From Nigrospora sphaerica (Eukaryota > Ascomycota > Sordariomycetes > Amphisphaeriales > Apiosporaceae), in NCBI GenBank assembly GCA_018287875.1, contig JAGVVL010000009.1, positions 4,092,001 through 4,156,000 on the forward strand: a DNA stretch of 64,000 nucleotides. Reading direction: 5' to 3'. This document shows positions 34,264-45,214 of the stretch, one piece after another. The translations under genes were made by a program, and so were the position numbers. The notes under the pieces were generated by a model, which worked only from the letters and a program-made list of their open reading frames with translations, searched no databases and had not been told where the DNA came from. Every line of letters begins with the position of its first letter. Position 1 is the first letter of the stretch.

Positions 34264-35093
34264 AAAATGAAGACGGCCGGGTGATGGGCTGGATTCCCCG
34301 AGTCCCGGTGAATGTGTTGATGGACAATCCCAGCGAGGGTTTGACAGTGGTTGCAAGAGCTGGAGCTGGTTTTACTGGCTATATACCCTGTACCTGTACC
34401 TACGTACATAAGTAGGTACCTACTAAGCGGTAGTGGCGTCACTGCCGTTGCCGCCACGTCTGCAAAATTCTAGCGGTCCTGTTCCCACCGCAAGCCAAGA
34501 TGAGCATCCCATCCCATTGGATTTTAACGGGCCATGTCGGCGACACACGCCGACCGCATCTCCGCATGCGCCGCGTTGATCCAGGTCTGTCCCACATTTT
34601 CCGGGCCTCATCTTTCCCGACCCCGCTTGATGCTGCTGTGTGCTTGCCGACGACGAGCCCGCGGGGTAAGAGTCGAAGCCGCCAATGGGGGAGCTAATTA
34701 TCGGGCTCGATTGGGCAACTTGTGCTACCTACGACACTGAATCTATGCCCCAGAGTGCTCTTCTCAATCCTGCTGGTCATAAGATTCAGCTACGTAAGAT
34801 CGGAAGTGGTAAGGAAACATCGGTGAGGACGTCGTCTCATAATCCAACGTTGTAGCCTTGGTCTTTCTTGCCTAGACCGACAACGAGAGTCTATTTTGGC
34901 AGCGTTTCATCTTCCCCCACTTCCACACGTCTCAGCTTTCGCCAAGGTGTGTCACAGCCCAACATTGCTCTTGCAATTACACAGGCACGGTTCCCGATAT
35001 AACACTCAATTCTCCCTTCTCATCCTCCGACTCTTCACTAACAGAGCTCGACTTAGCAACACGGATTCCCACCGCTCCCTTTCACTTCCCGCC
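34264..35093. other. Intergenic between divergent genes
   Basis: Upstream region shared by the exonuclease-like gene (minus) and the small secreted protein (plus). No coding exon seen. Confidence 0.45.
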
Positions 35094-35420
35094 ATGGCCC
35101 TCCACATCTCTGCCAGCCTGCCACGGCTGATCCTCAGCCTGCTCATCACCACAATCCATATCACCGGCGCGGCGGCTCTCCCCGTCGGCCTGGACAGCCC
35201 GGCGAGCGCGCGACGCGACACCGTCTACAGCGGCCACGGTGTCGTCCTCGGCCCGGGCGGCACCAGCGCCAGGATCGAGGGGACCGGCGGCGTCGTCATC
35301 ACGCCGGGCCAGGTCCAGCCGGTCGATTTCGGAGCTTCGACACATACTGTCGACTTGGGCAACAGCGTACCACTCAGGTTAACGGGCGGAGACCTCTCGG
35401 TGGATGGCACTTCAGTGTGA
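35094..35420 (+). CDS. Small secreted protein, possibly 5' part of a broken gene
   Basis: A 108-residue frame from the ATG at 35094. The N terminus is a good signal peptide (LPRLILSLLITTIHITGAAA), followed by a Gly/Val/Thr-rich segment without cysteines (GHGVVLGPGGTSARIEGTGG). The frame closes with TGA at 35418-35420, but coding-like sequence continues in other frames downstream, so this may be the first part of a longer gene that has been disrupted. Family not recognised. Confidence 0.5.
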   Translation: MALHISASLPRLILSLLITTIHITGAAALPVGLDSPASARRDTVYSGHGVVLGPGGTSARIEGTGGVVITPGQVQPVDFGASTHTVDLGNSVPLRLTGGDLSVDGTSV

Positions 35421-35760
35421 AAAATCGAAAATCGGGGACAGGCTGTGTCCTCGCTGGCTATGATCCCCAATGCGACACGCGTTCCTGGGGGCCACCCTTT
35501 TCTGCTTTGTGGACCCCAAAGCCGACCCCATCCGGCCCTGCGACGACGAGGTGCCTGACTTTGATACCAAGCCCAGCGAAGCCCTCGTCGGCCTCGAACT
35601 CTTCCCACACGGGCACCTTCCACCTCGCGTCCAGTGGTGGCATATTCTACCAACTAGGACACCACGCCACTTACTTCTCTGTGCCCCTGAACGCCACCGG
35701 GCAAGCATTCCAGGTTTAGCGTACCGGCAGAGCTGGCATCCTCTTGAGACTGGTTCTTCC
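35417..35760 (+). pseudogene. Coding remnants in alternating frames
   Basis: Immediately after the small secreted protein, coding-like peptides follow in two other frames: GCVLAGYDPQCDTRSWG, then in a second frame ATLFCFVDPKADPIRPCDDE and KPSEALVGLELFPH, then back to the first frame with SSHTGTFHLASSGGIFYQLG and a stop at 35717-35719. No good splice sites link them. Taken with the upstream signal-peptide frame, this looks like a secreted-protein gene broken by several indels. Family unknown. Confidence 0.35.
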
Positions 35761-36301
35761 TAACTGGATGAACTTGATCCAAGGTCCGTTCAGACCAAGT
35801 TCAGCTACCAACGCATCCGCATTGTAGGCCTGTACAGCGTTGTGTTCCTGGACGCTGAAGGCGGCGGACGTGAGTTCAGCTATGCTAAGAGCGTGGCCGT
35901 GGTGTCGACGCAGGAGCCGTAACGCGAGGATAGGTGATACGAGGAGAGGGGGCTGTGGCTTCGGTAAACGTATTAATAATTGTAAATTCTGCTCCACTTT
36001 ATAAACATCTTGTAGGCAGCCATGTAGCTTCAACATCTTCTATTCATCCGGATGCTGCGAACTTGGATTGAGATTCTGCTATCCGAATCGAGAACCCGTT
36101 GTTTTCATGCGAGAGCCTGTCGCTCTAGGTAGAAAAGAATATCTCGAAGTCTGAGTCGCGGTCCAGCACGTTATCTATAATGCGACCGAGGTGGATTCGA
36201 CAGCCATAAATCCTCACATTGCCCAGATACTGCTTGTTTTAGTAGATACACTGATATTTGTTACTGAGAAGCACCTCGTTGATGATAGATGCTTGAGTAG
36301 C
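35761..36301. other. Intergenic, no gene seen
   Basis: AT-richer between two convergent loci. No supported feature. Confidence 0.4.
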
Positions 36302-37858
36302 CTAGTACATTCTCTCCACACTAGGTCTAACCCATTCCACCTCCTCACAAGTATGTTCTCGTACCCAGTCGTCGACATGGTCCAGGTTCCAGCCACTCAC
36401 GACTTGGTCCTGCCAAGACTGCGACAGTCGGCCCTCTTTAGACACATCGTCTTTGCCTTCGATATCTTCAGTCGTGATAGCGTTACCCATATCGAACGCT
36501 TCCCTTAGTACGCATGTTCCGTGATCGACCTTAAACTGGAAGCATCTGCTGTCTAGGCCGCACATCTTACGACACTCAGCCGTGGTCCCCACTTTCGTTC
36601 GCTGGAACTCGCCTCGTCCCCCATTGTCCCAGTCAACTCTTTCCTCATTAAGGGGCGGCAGCTCGGCTCGTGTGCGTTCGAACAGATGTCGGTATAAGAG
36701 CGGTGTCTGAAGGCGACCGATTAGCAACGATCAAGCGACGCCTCCGAACGAAAAGAGCTTGACCTACACTTCGTTCTCGTCGAGACTGTTCCCACCGCCA
36801 TAGCTTAACCATATCCTCCGGTGGCGTTTTGTGTAACGTCAGGACGGGCTGGCACCAGTGGCCTGAGGAGTAAGGTAGCCTTTCTAACGGGTATGGGTTG
36901 ATCATAGGCCAAAAGCCAGAAATACGGATGCCGATATGAAGCAGTGCCCAGCCCAGCACTGAATCACCGCAGCAGTCATGGCGTACCCTATCCTCCCAGC
37001 GTTGACTAAGAGACCCCTCAACGTAGTCTCCGTCTCGGCCTATCTTGCGATTCAGAAGGTTTAGGACCGCCGCCTGGCTTAGAATGAACCCCGAGCCACC
37101 GTAAGCAAAGTACGACTTCATGTCGTTCTTGCGACCGCCGGGGGAAGGGCTGCCGATGTATAAAGGTTGGCTGGCATCCAGGTTCTCGAGAAAGCGGAAA
37201 AGGTTGTCCCACACCACATATGTGTCTGTCTCGTAAAAGAAATACCACGGCTTATGGGGGCGCATAGCCCACGCCTGTTCGACCATGGGTAAGAATTTGA
37301 ACTTGTCGATGACCCAGCCGTCAACAATAGCGTTTGACTCCCCTTTCCTTAAGTTGCCTCGGTCGTAAAGCGTATGCATATAGGTATAATTAGCGAACTC
37401 GGGGTTGCTAATGCGGTACGAATCGGGGAGGTCTGCGAGCACATCATAAACCGGGCGGCCGGCGATCTTATCGTCGACGTCAGAAAAGATAACCAGATCC
37501 TCGATACAAGCCGAAACACTATCGAATTGAGCCTGGATTCTCGCTGGGACGTCGAGATAGCCGGTTCGGAGAACGGGCTGGACGAGTTCGCGCACTAGCC
37601 GCTGCGGAAACGCCTTACATAGGTCGCCAGTCGGCGTGTTGTCATGGACGGGACTGGATACCGGCCGGAAATGGCTCACCGTGTCCCATTGAAGAACTCC
37701 GGGCGGCCGGGGCCATCTTCGTTCGGGGCCTGGGGAAAGCGGTCTCGGGCCTCTGGTTTGGGCCTAAAGGACAATTGGGTTTTGATATAAAAAAACAAGA
37801 GAAGGCAGGTGACAGCAACAAAAAATAAAAGCCGTCGAAAGCGCCAGCTAGATGCCAT
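36302..37858 (-). CDS. Glycosyltransferase, GT31-like (DUF604 type)
   Basis: The main exon reads open from about 37725 to 36768; a 61-base intron (GTAGGT...TTCAG, 36767-36707) joins it in phase to exon 36706-36302. Family marks: LVIFSDVDD, the DxD-like metal site WYFFYETDTYVVWDNL, LYIGSPSPGG, YGGSGFILSQAAV and CCGDSVLGWAL, then the usual C-terminal segment TPLLYRHLF...VDWDN and a cysteine-rich region CRKMCGLDSRCFQF. Such enzymes are type II Golgi proteins adding hexose to glycans. A fitting anchor, ASSWRFRRLLFFVAVTCLLL, starts at the ATG at 37858 but lies in a different frame from the catalytic part. The only nearby GT...AG pair that joins them would be a 26-base intron, too short to be likely. 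Either a frameshift or an unseen exon border lies between about 37680 and 37750. Confidence 0.75.
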
Positions 37859-40395
37859 GGAATCCCAGCTGGACGCACAGTGGTGGCTCGACGGACGAAA
37901 TGCGAAAATGGACCGTGTCTTAATGCCAGCCCCTTGCATCGTGGATAGGATAAAGGCGAGCAAAATGGTGTGCGTTGGGATAGCAAGAAAGTCCACGCGC
38001 AAGGTCTATGGACACATCATCATTACTACATGACCATGATGGGACAAGGGGCCATTTAAAAGATTTTGCTTGAAAACGGGCCCCTCGCATCTGGAATCCC
38101 TGCTGCATTAGAAGACCGTTATCCCTCCAGATGGCGCTTGCTGTGCGCATTCGGGCTTCGCTGCCGGAACTACAACTCCGCCGCAGGAAGCTACTTAGTG
38201 GATGAACCGCTGTGTCGGTAACTAATCGGCCTATTCTTTCATAACAAGGCCCAGTTGGATCCGGCCTACATATCAACCAGCAAAAAGCCTTAAGCGAGCC
38301 AGCGAACCGGCCCATTGGGATCGGAACCGGTGAAGAAACCCCCGAGAGCGATGGATACCGTGCCACCCATTATTCCCGTTGCTTCATTTGACTGTCGCAT
38401 TATCGACTAAGCTTCTGATTCAGGCAGCATTAAAATACCTCTAGTTGGCTCTGTATCACGTTGAAGGTGATGTACTTATGTAGGCTAGAGCTTTTAAAGG
38501 ACCCGTATAGCTGGCAATCGCTGCAGTATTACATAAAACGACAGATAGGACAGTGATCGGGGAAAAATAGGAACACTGTGCGAAGAAGTATATGGGGCTT
38601 GCTATAGGTACGTACCCATTTTCCCGGTCCACCCCGTGTAACACTGTGAGTTAGTATGTAGATTCCGGGGGAATCGCATTAATGGGTCGGCCCATACCTC
38701 CTCCATATCTGGGGCAGGAGAGACACGTTGAGTGGGGATCGCTTCCATCTTTGTGTCTTTGCATCTGAAAACAGGGATTATTTTTGGGGCGCACCAAAAT
38801 CGGTGTTGGTTACCCGTAGTGTCACTTTTGCTGGGCTAGGCCCTCTCGGTCTGACCCTCGCACCAGCTTACATGGGGGTGGCAAGGCAGTGCGTAGGGTA
38901 TTTCTAAGGGAGAAGGTGATACCTCAACCGAAGCCTTCCGTCGCCCGCTAAGACCGACTCATTTCATGTTGGTTCCCGACCACCAATTACCGCATCAACC
39001 TGACTCACCCGCCGAGCATTTGAATGGTCTCTTAGCGACCGAAACTGGTAGGTCCCTTCAGACACCAAGGTTCTAGGGTTCGTCTTTAACAATTAGTACA
39101 TATGCAAGCGTGGCTTGAAGCCCAGCACTGCCAAGCGGCGTCTCTTAGTTCCGTATGTTGTGTTGAGCGATGAATTCCCCCTAAGAAGAAGAGAATAGCT
39201 TCAATATTACCTGTCGGTATAAAGGGCGATATAAATACGATGCGTGGCCATGATAGGTAGCTAGATAATGAGGTATGTCACGGCACGCAGTTAGAGAAGC
39301 CAACAACTGATCGTATATTAACGAAAGGATAGCAACGTTAGGAAGAAAAGAAGGAAAACACATGATGGTCCTGGCAGGCTCAAGGTGTCCAAGATTTCAA
39401 TCATGTATAGCACGTTGATCATTTGCAGCAGTTCATGAGGGAGACTCTTTAATATTTCAGACGCTAGGAAAAGCCGCTCTCGCCCATTTATAACAGTGAC
39501 AAGCTAGCACTCTCTCGGGCAGCATTCTTTTTTACGCAGCGGTGACTGTTCCATTCACTCTAGGAAGACGGAGTTTTTGGTGGCCCAACAACGTATTCAT
39601 TCCCTCTAACCACAAAACCAAACAATAGCGAATGCAGACAATTCTAGAAATCGCCCGTGCTTGGCTCCGGAGGTACTTCGTGGCGATAGTTTTACTGTGT
39701 AGAGTGCCTCCTTTCGCCCGTACGATTCAGACGTAGGCAGTGGAGGCGTCCTGTGGGACGGAATGAATACCCTGTGCGACAACGTTGATATACTGTGAAG
39801 GATCTAGTATTGTTGCGGATGCTTGAAAATATCATGAGTTCTCTTATTGGTGCATAATATCGATTCAAGCGCATGCTGGCAGACTGGCCAATCGGACTGA
39901 ACCCAAGGCCAAGGCCCCGCTTTAACGTGGAGATTAGTCACGGAGGTAGTATCCCTTTCCGAGCAGGCTAGGCAGCGACCCGAGCCGCTGGGTCGGAAAA
40001 TTAGACATGATAGGTTATCCGTAAACAGTATGGAGAAGAAGTGGTGCCGGTAAGCCGGAGATGGATAAGGAGGTGGGTTTGTTTTGCAGTTCGACCAGCC
40101 CATTACTTGATGAAAAATGAAAACCAGGCCATGGCTCTGCTAGGCAGTCCCTTTGGTCGTCTTGGCACTTATTGCACTTCTCTGCGGTGCTGTTCCCCCT
40201 ACCGACCCGTCGTTTCTCGGGTTATTTCCCTCATGTTATATTTCCTCCCCACGATAGGCCCCTTCCGTTTCTCGTACCATTTCGCGTCTACCATCGACCA
40301 GCCCCCCTTCCCCCCACGAGTCCAGTTTTCCTGCCACCGACTTACTGGCCTCCATGTCGTTTACATGGGCACATAACGCGGCAAAACGGGCCGGG
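37859..40395. other. AT-richer gene-poor tract between two glycosyltransferases
   Basis: About 2.5 kb with stops in all frames. No protein, RNA or clear repeat was found. It separates the GT31-like gene (minus) from the GT25-like gene (plus), which are transcribed divergently. Confidence 0.5.
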
Positions 40396-41658
40396 ATGCG
40401 GTGGTTGATCGCATTCAGCGCCTTCTTCCTACTCTTCCCAGTCGTTTTCATGTACCGAGCATACTCCACGAGCGAACTCGAATCACACCGGACGTGGAAA
40501 GCCGACAGTCCGAAAGCGAAATAGGTGCCTAGATCTGTAGACAGCGTGATATGGGCTGTAAGGAACGCAACCCTCGGGGTAAGACAGCGCCCCCGCTCTT
40601 TGTTTCCCACACCTGGCCCTAAGTCCTGCCTCCCAGTCCCGCTGCTTGTCGCCCCCTGGCCTTCGTCCAGATCTATCCTGCCCAGACCCAGAGACTATCC
40701 ATCGCCTACTAACGAATCCATTTGAAGCCAGTCCGAGGCTATCTACGTCCTCTCCGTGGGCCCCAGCTGGCGTACTCGCGGCCTAGAAGCGGCCGCTAAA
40801 CTAATAGGCCTCAACTTCACGGTCCCTCGCCAGACACCGACACCAGACGATGTTGTGCATGCTTTCCAGCAGAAGGCAATTGGCAGAAAGGGTGCTCAAA
40901 CGCCGCCGTTTGGTAGCGCCAAAGCGTGGCTGGCCCATCTGCACTTGCTCGAGCAGATCCTCAGCCTGGGGCTGGAAACGGTGCTTATCACGGAGGACGA
41001 TGTGGACTGGGACGTGAATCTTCGGGCGAAGCAGATGGAACTGGTGGTGAACAACGTCCGGAACTTCACCGGCGTTCGGTTCGACGACCTCTCGACCCTA
41101 TCCCCCTACGGCGACGCCTGGGACGTCCTGTGGCTCGGCCACTGCGGTGCCGAGATGCGGTCGGCGCCGCCGACGCCGGTCCCCGGCTGGGCTCCATTTT
41201 CGCTGCCGTACTTCGATGCCTTACGCCTAAACGGCACCCGGGGCCATTGGCTATGGGATACCATCGGATGGCGGGGCGAGGGCTGGCCGCTGCCGCCCGA
41301 CGGCCTCCGTCTGGTTCAGGACGGCGGCGCCGTCTGCTCCTGGGCCTACGCCGTTTCTCGCCGCAGCATCGACAAGATACTCGCGCGGATGGCCCAGGGC
41401 GATGACATAGCATTCGACATCGGCCTCAAGCACGCGTGCGACAAAGGTGAGCTCAGCTGCGTCACCGTCGTGCCCGGTGTCATTTCTTCGTACTCGCCGC
41501 CCAGCGACCTCGGATACCAGAGTCCGGTCCGCGTGGGGGATGGAAAAGGGGTGAAGGGCGACGAGGCCCGTTTCGAAGGCGTCATGGGCACTACCCCAGA
41601 TGTCGTGTTCAGTGCGCGGTGCGAAGCTCTGTTTGCCGAACAGTGCATCCCGGCCTAA
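40396..41658 (+). CDS. Glycosyltransferase family 25-like protein with in-frame stop
   Basis: An N-terminal signal anchor starts at ATG 40396 (MRWLIAFSAFFLLFPVVFM). The same frame continues to 40578 (AVRNATLG), except for one TAG at 40522. The next intron (GTAAGA at 40579, CTACTAAC branch, acceptor 40731) joins in phase to exon 40732-41658. The body has the fungal GT25/LPS-type layout: EAIYVLSVGPSWRTRGLEAA, LETVLITEDDVDWDV with the acidic metal site, WDVLWLGHCG and VCSWAYAVSRRS. The stop may mean a pseudogene, or it may be removed by a possible 81-base intron (GTACCG at 40452 to CTAG at 40532) that keeps frame; the sequence cannot decide. Expected to be a type II Golgi enzyme transferring hexose. 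The substrate is unknown. Confidence 0.7.
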
Positions 41659-42260
41659 AGCTCACACGCATGAGGTAGTTAATTAATAGCATCTACAAGG
41701 ACATGTGTTTAATACACTTAAGGTTATATACCTGTTTTTGTACTTGTTTCCTATAAGACAACGTTAAAAGTATCTCATAGGATGGTTAGCTTGCGAGCTA
41801 ACCGGGATTCGATGGGATGGCAATGGCAATGGCAAATGGCATCCCATGCAATTATGCCTGTAAACGCCCCCCCGATAAGATAAGCTGCCGCCACTAGAAG
41901 GCACTCTTTCCCCTCGTGTAACGTCAGAGTCATGTCGTACAATTCCTCTACTTTATTTACGTCTGCGCGACCGAGCCTGCATCGGGAGGGCAAACATTTG
42001 TTGCACACGCGCCCCGGACGTCTTTGCGGTTTGTGCCCATTTGGTCGCCAAACAGTGATACCCATTTTCCGCCCGTCGTAGACATACGGCTTTCTTTTCT
42101 TCCATTTGGCTTCTGGCCCATCTACCCACTGCGCCCACTCGCCGAACCGAACACTGCGACCCGTCCGACCCAGGCCGTCAAGATAGGTCGCCGACGAGAA
42201 AAGAAGAAGAACCGGCAGCAGAAAGAGCCTCGTCGCCGCCGAGCTTTCTGGCCGCGCAAC
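41659..42260. other. Intergenic upstream of sirtuin
   Basis: AT-rich to 41,900, then pyrimidine-rich leader sequence towards the sirtuin start. A short ggcaatggcaat repeat is visible near 41,820. No gene seen. Confidence 0.5.
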
Positions 42261-43611
42261 ATGGGCAACGAACAGTCTTCCCCCGTAGATCCCGATACCC
42301 CGCCTTTGACCCTGAAGGACCGCACCCTGGCCGCCGTCGCCGACCTCGTCAAGGATGGCGGCGTCAAGAGCATTGTCGTCCTGACGGGCGCCGGCATCTC
42401 CACAGCCGCAGGAAGTAAGTCGGACCTGGGCGACATGGGCGTCATACGATGAGAACTGATGGGCATGGCCAGTCCCCGACTTCCGATCGCCCAAGACCGG
42501 GCTCTACCACAACCTGCAGCGCCTCAAGCTGCCGCACGCCGAGGACGTCTTCGATGTCGAGTACTTCCGCGAGAACCCCTACCCCTTCTACATGCTGGCC
42601 AAGGAGCTGTACCCGGGCAAGTTCCACCCGACCGTGTCGCACGCCTTCGTCGCCCTGCTCGCCAAAAAGGGCCTGCTGCGCATGCTCTTCACCCAGAACA
42701 TCGATTGCCTGGAGCGCCGCGCCGGCGTGCCGGGCGACAAGATTGTCGAGGCGCACGGCAGCTTCGCGACGCAGCGCTGCATCGACTGCAAGACCGAGTT
42801 CCCCGACGGGGCGATGCGCGAGCACGTCGAAAAGGGCGAGCCGCCACGCTGCGTGCAGCCCGACTGCGGCGGCCTCGTCAAGCCCGACATCGTCTTCTTC
42901 GGCGAGCAGCTGCCGCCCGTCTTCTACGAGCGCCGCCACGAGCCGGCGCTCGCCGACCTCGTGCTCGTGCTCGGCACGAGCCTGACGGTGCAGCCCTTCG
43001 CGAGCCTGCCGCTGCTCGCCGCCGAGGGCATACCGCGCGTGCTCTTCAACAAGGAGCGCGTCGGCGACTTCGGCCACCGCGCCGACGACGTGCTCTGCCT
43101 CGGCGACTGCGACTCGGGCGTGCGCCGCCTCGCCGACGCCCTGGGCTGGACGGCCGAGCTCGAGGCGCTGTGGCGCGACGTCGTCGGCGACGACGAGGCG
43201 GCCCGCCAGGTGGCCCGCCTGCGCCAGTCCCAGACCGAGGCCGAGGACGAGGTCGACCGCCTGGTCCAGAGCGTGGAGGATAAGTTGGAGATATCCGGCC
43301 ACCCGGCCGACGACGGGGATGCTAATACGGGACAGGTCGGCGTCGACGGCGGCGCGCGAGAGCCGGTGGTTGCGTCACGGCACCCAGCTGGGGAGACTGG
43401 TGCGGCGCCGGCTGGCTCAGAGGCAGCGGGACGCCCAGAAGAAGGTCCGCAGGGTGCTGCGCCTGGTACTGAAGGCGCGGGTCGAGAGACTGGTCGGCCA
43501 GAGCGCGACGCGGACGCTGGAACGACACAAGAATCCCCCGGCGTACCGCCTCGCACTGACGGAAAGGACGAAACTGAAAAGCCGGCAGATCAAGAGGCCC
43601 AGAAGCCTTAA
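42261..43611 (+). CDS. hst2: NAD-dependent protein deacetylase, Hst2-type sirtuin
   Basis: Exons 42261-42414 and 42473-43611 give 430 residues; the 58-base intron splits the Ile codon of AAGIPDFRSP, with GTAAGT and CCAG ends. Sirtuins remove acyl groups from lysine using NAD. Conserved blocks are complete: VVLTGAGIST (NAD-binding Gly loop), GIPDFRSPKTGLY, LFTQNIDCLERRAGV, EAHGSF with the catalytic His, a zinc site CIDC and CVQPDC, KPDIVFFGEQLP and VLGTSLTVQPFASLP. The lack of a long N-terminal extension and the spacing fit class I Hst2/SIRT2. The C-terminal 120 residues are acidic and low in complexity (GAAPAGSEAAGRPEEGPQ) and probably disordered. In fungi Hst2-type enzymes act in cytoplasm and nucleus and affect subtelomeric silencing. 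Confidence 0.95.
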
Positions 43612-45214
43612 GCCGAGAGCCTTGTCGTGATGGGTCCTTGGCGCCCTCCTTGGGCCCCGACACGGCTTAGGTACGGTTCCGTGCTGGCTGGGCGCAGCGT
43701 GACGCACCTGCATGGCACTCATTTGGAAGCATTTCGGTCCGGGGAATTCTTTAAGTGGAAGCATCGGCGTCTCCTGGAAGCACTGGCACTCTGGAAGACT
43801 GGCACTTCGGAAGCATTCTCTTTTAGACGATGAGGGACCACCCTTTAGAGCGTGGAATATGCGGTGGTTGGCGGAAACGTCGGGGACGTTTCCCGAAGCA
43901 GGAACACGCGCAGATGTGTACGTATACCCACGAGCTCAGGCATGACGAAATCTTTGCAATTCACGCAACCGTTTCTTGTCCATCCTTAGCCTCGAGGGAC
44001 GACTTCCAGCTATGCGTTCTGGGTGACGGCGAAAGCCCAGTCGGTGATGCCAGGCGTCCTTGACCGTCGACTACACAAGTACTTACCCAGGCCTTTGCCT
44101 CGCTCGGTTGTCTACGCAGCGCCATAGGCGCGCTCTATGAGGGCCGAGAATCAGTACGCATCACGACGGCAAACCCAGTCGCCCACGGCGCGGTCCTCTG
44201 TCCAAGGTACGCAACAGCGGCCTGGGATCCCGTCACGGGGCCCGACACCCTGGTCCAACTATAGGCACATTCCTGATGACGAAGACCACATCCTGAGCGA
44301 CGTTGACGATCCAGTCGTAGAATCCCTCAAGGACGGCTATCCGGATCGGTCAGCCCCCCCCCCCCCCCCTTCTCCCCTTCGTGTACGCCGCCCCTGAACG
44401 CATGGCTGGCGTCGGCACACTCCCAAGCGCCACGCCGCACGCTGCCCGCCTCGGAATTACCCAATGCGTTTCCTACCTTCGTCCAGGGCACCCAGGAGGG
44501 CCTAGCCGTTGCGGGTCGCCCCGCCCAGGGGGTTTGGGGGAAATGGGGGGTTCCGCGGCGGGAAACCGGATCTTGGACGGAATGACAAATGGCGCCGGGG
44601 CGCTATCGTCTACGCCGCCGCCGGCCGTTCTCGCGCCGGAAGATCGGCGTCGCCCAGCCCGCACCCCCGGGGTTGGCTGTGCTCGTTGCCGGCGCTATGT
44701 CGGCTACGAAGCATGTTCTCTTGCAAGTCCAGCAGCGGACTTGAGGGAGCGGAAAGCTCGTCGGGCAAGCCTGGGCGCGGTTAGCGATCGGACCGGGGCA
44801 GTTTTACCATCGGGACGACTGCCCAGGCCGTTGTTTCCTCCTTCTTTGTGGCTTTTAGGCTCAAGGTTGCTGCCGGGCGGGTCGAGCACATGAGGTAGCA
44901 CTCATGCACGTCGGAAGCGGAAGCGGGCAGGGGGCGGGCGGGAATTCCCGCCTGGGCCGGCGTCTCCCCCCTACTATGCAGACGCGGGTGCATTGCACCA
45001 AAAGAGGTAAGTAGGTTGCTGTGCATCTCGACCACTGCAGTGCATACTTGAACGCCCCCTGGCTGTGATCAGGGTTGCTGGGTGTCAGTTGCCAAATTCA
45101 TGCTCAATTTGTGGTTGCTTGGGGGTATCATTACTTGTGTAAGCCTGTCCGTACTTATCCATCCGCATCCGATGCATTTTGTGTCCGTACAATCCAATCC
45201 ATCGACGGCAATAC
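43612..45214. other. Intergenic, no gene seen
   Basis: Contains a C-run of about 13 bases at 44357-44369 and scattered direct repeats of a gaagcattt/gaagcatc type near 43,730-43,820. Open frames here are biased and overlap on both strands. It lies between the sirtuin and cwc25 3' ends. Confidence 0.5.

Noticed and set aside
37680..37705. 26-base GTGAGC...TCCAG intron joining the GT31 anchor to the catalytic part
   Set aside because: It keeps phase but is far shorter than any usual fungal intron; a frameshift is more likely.
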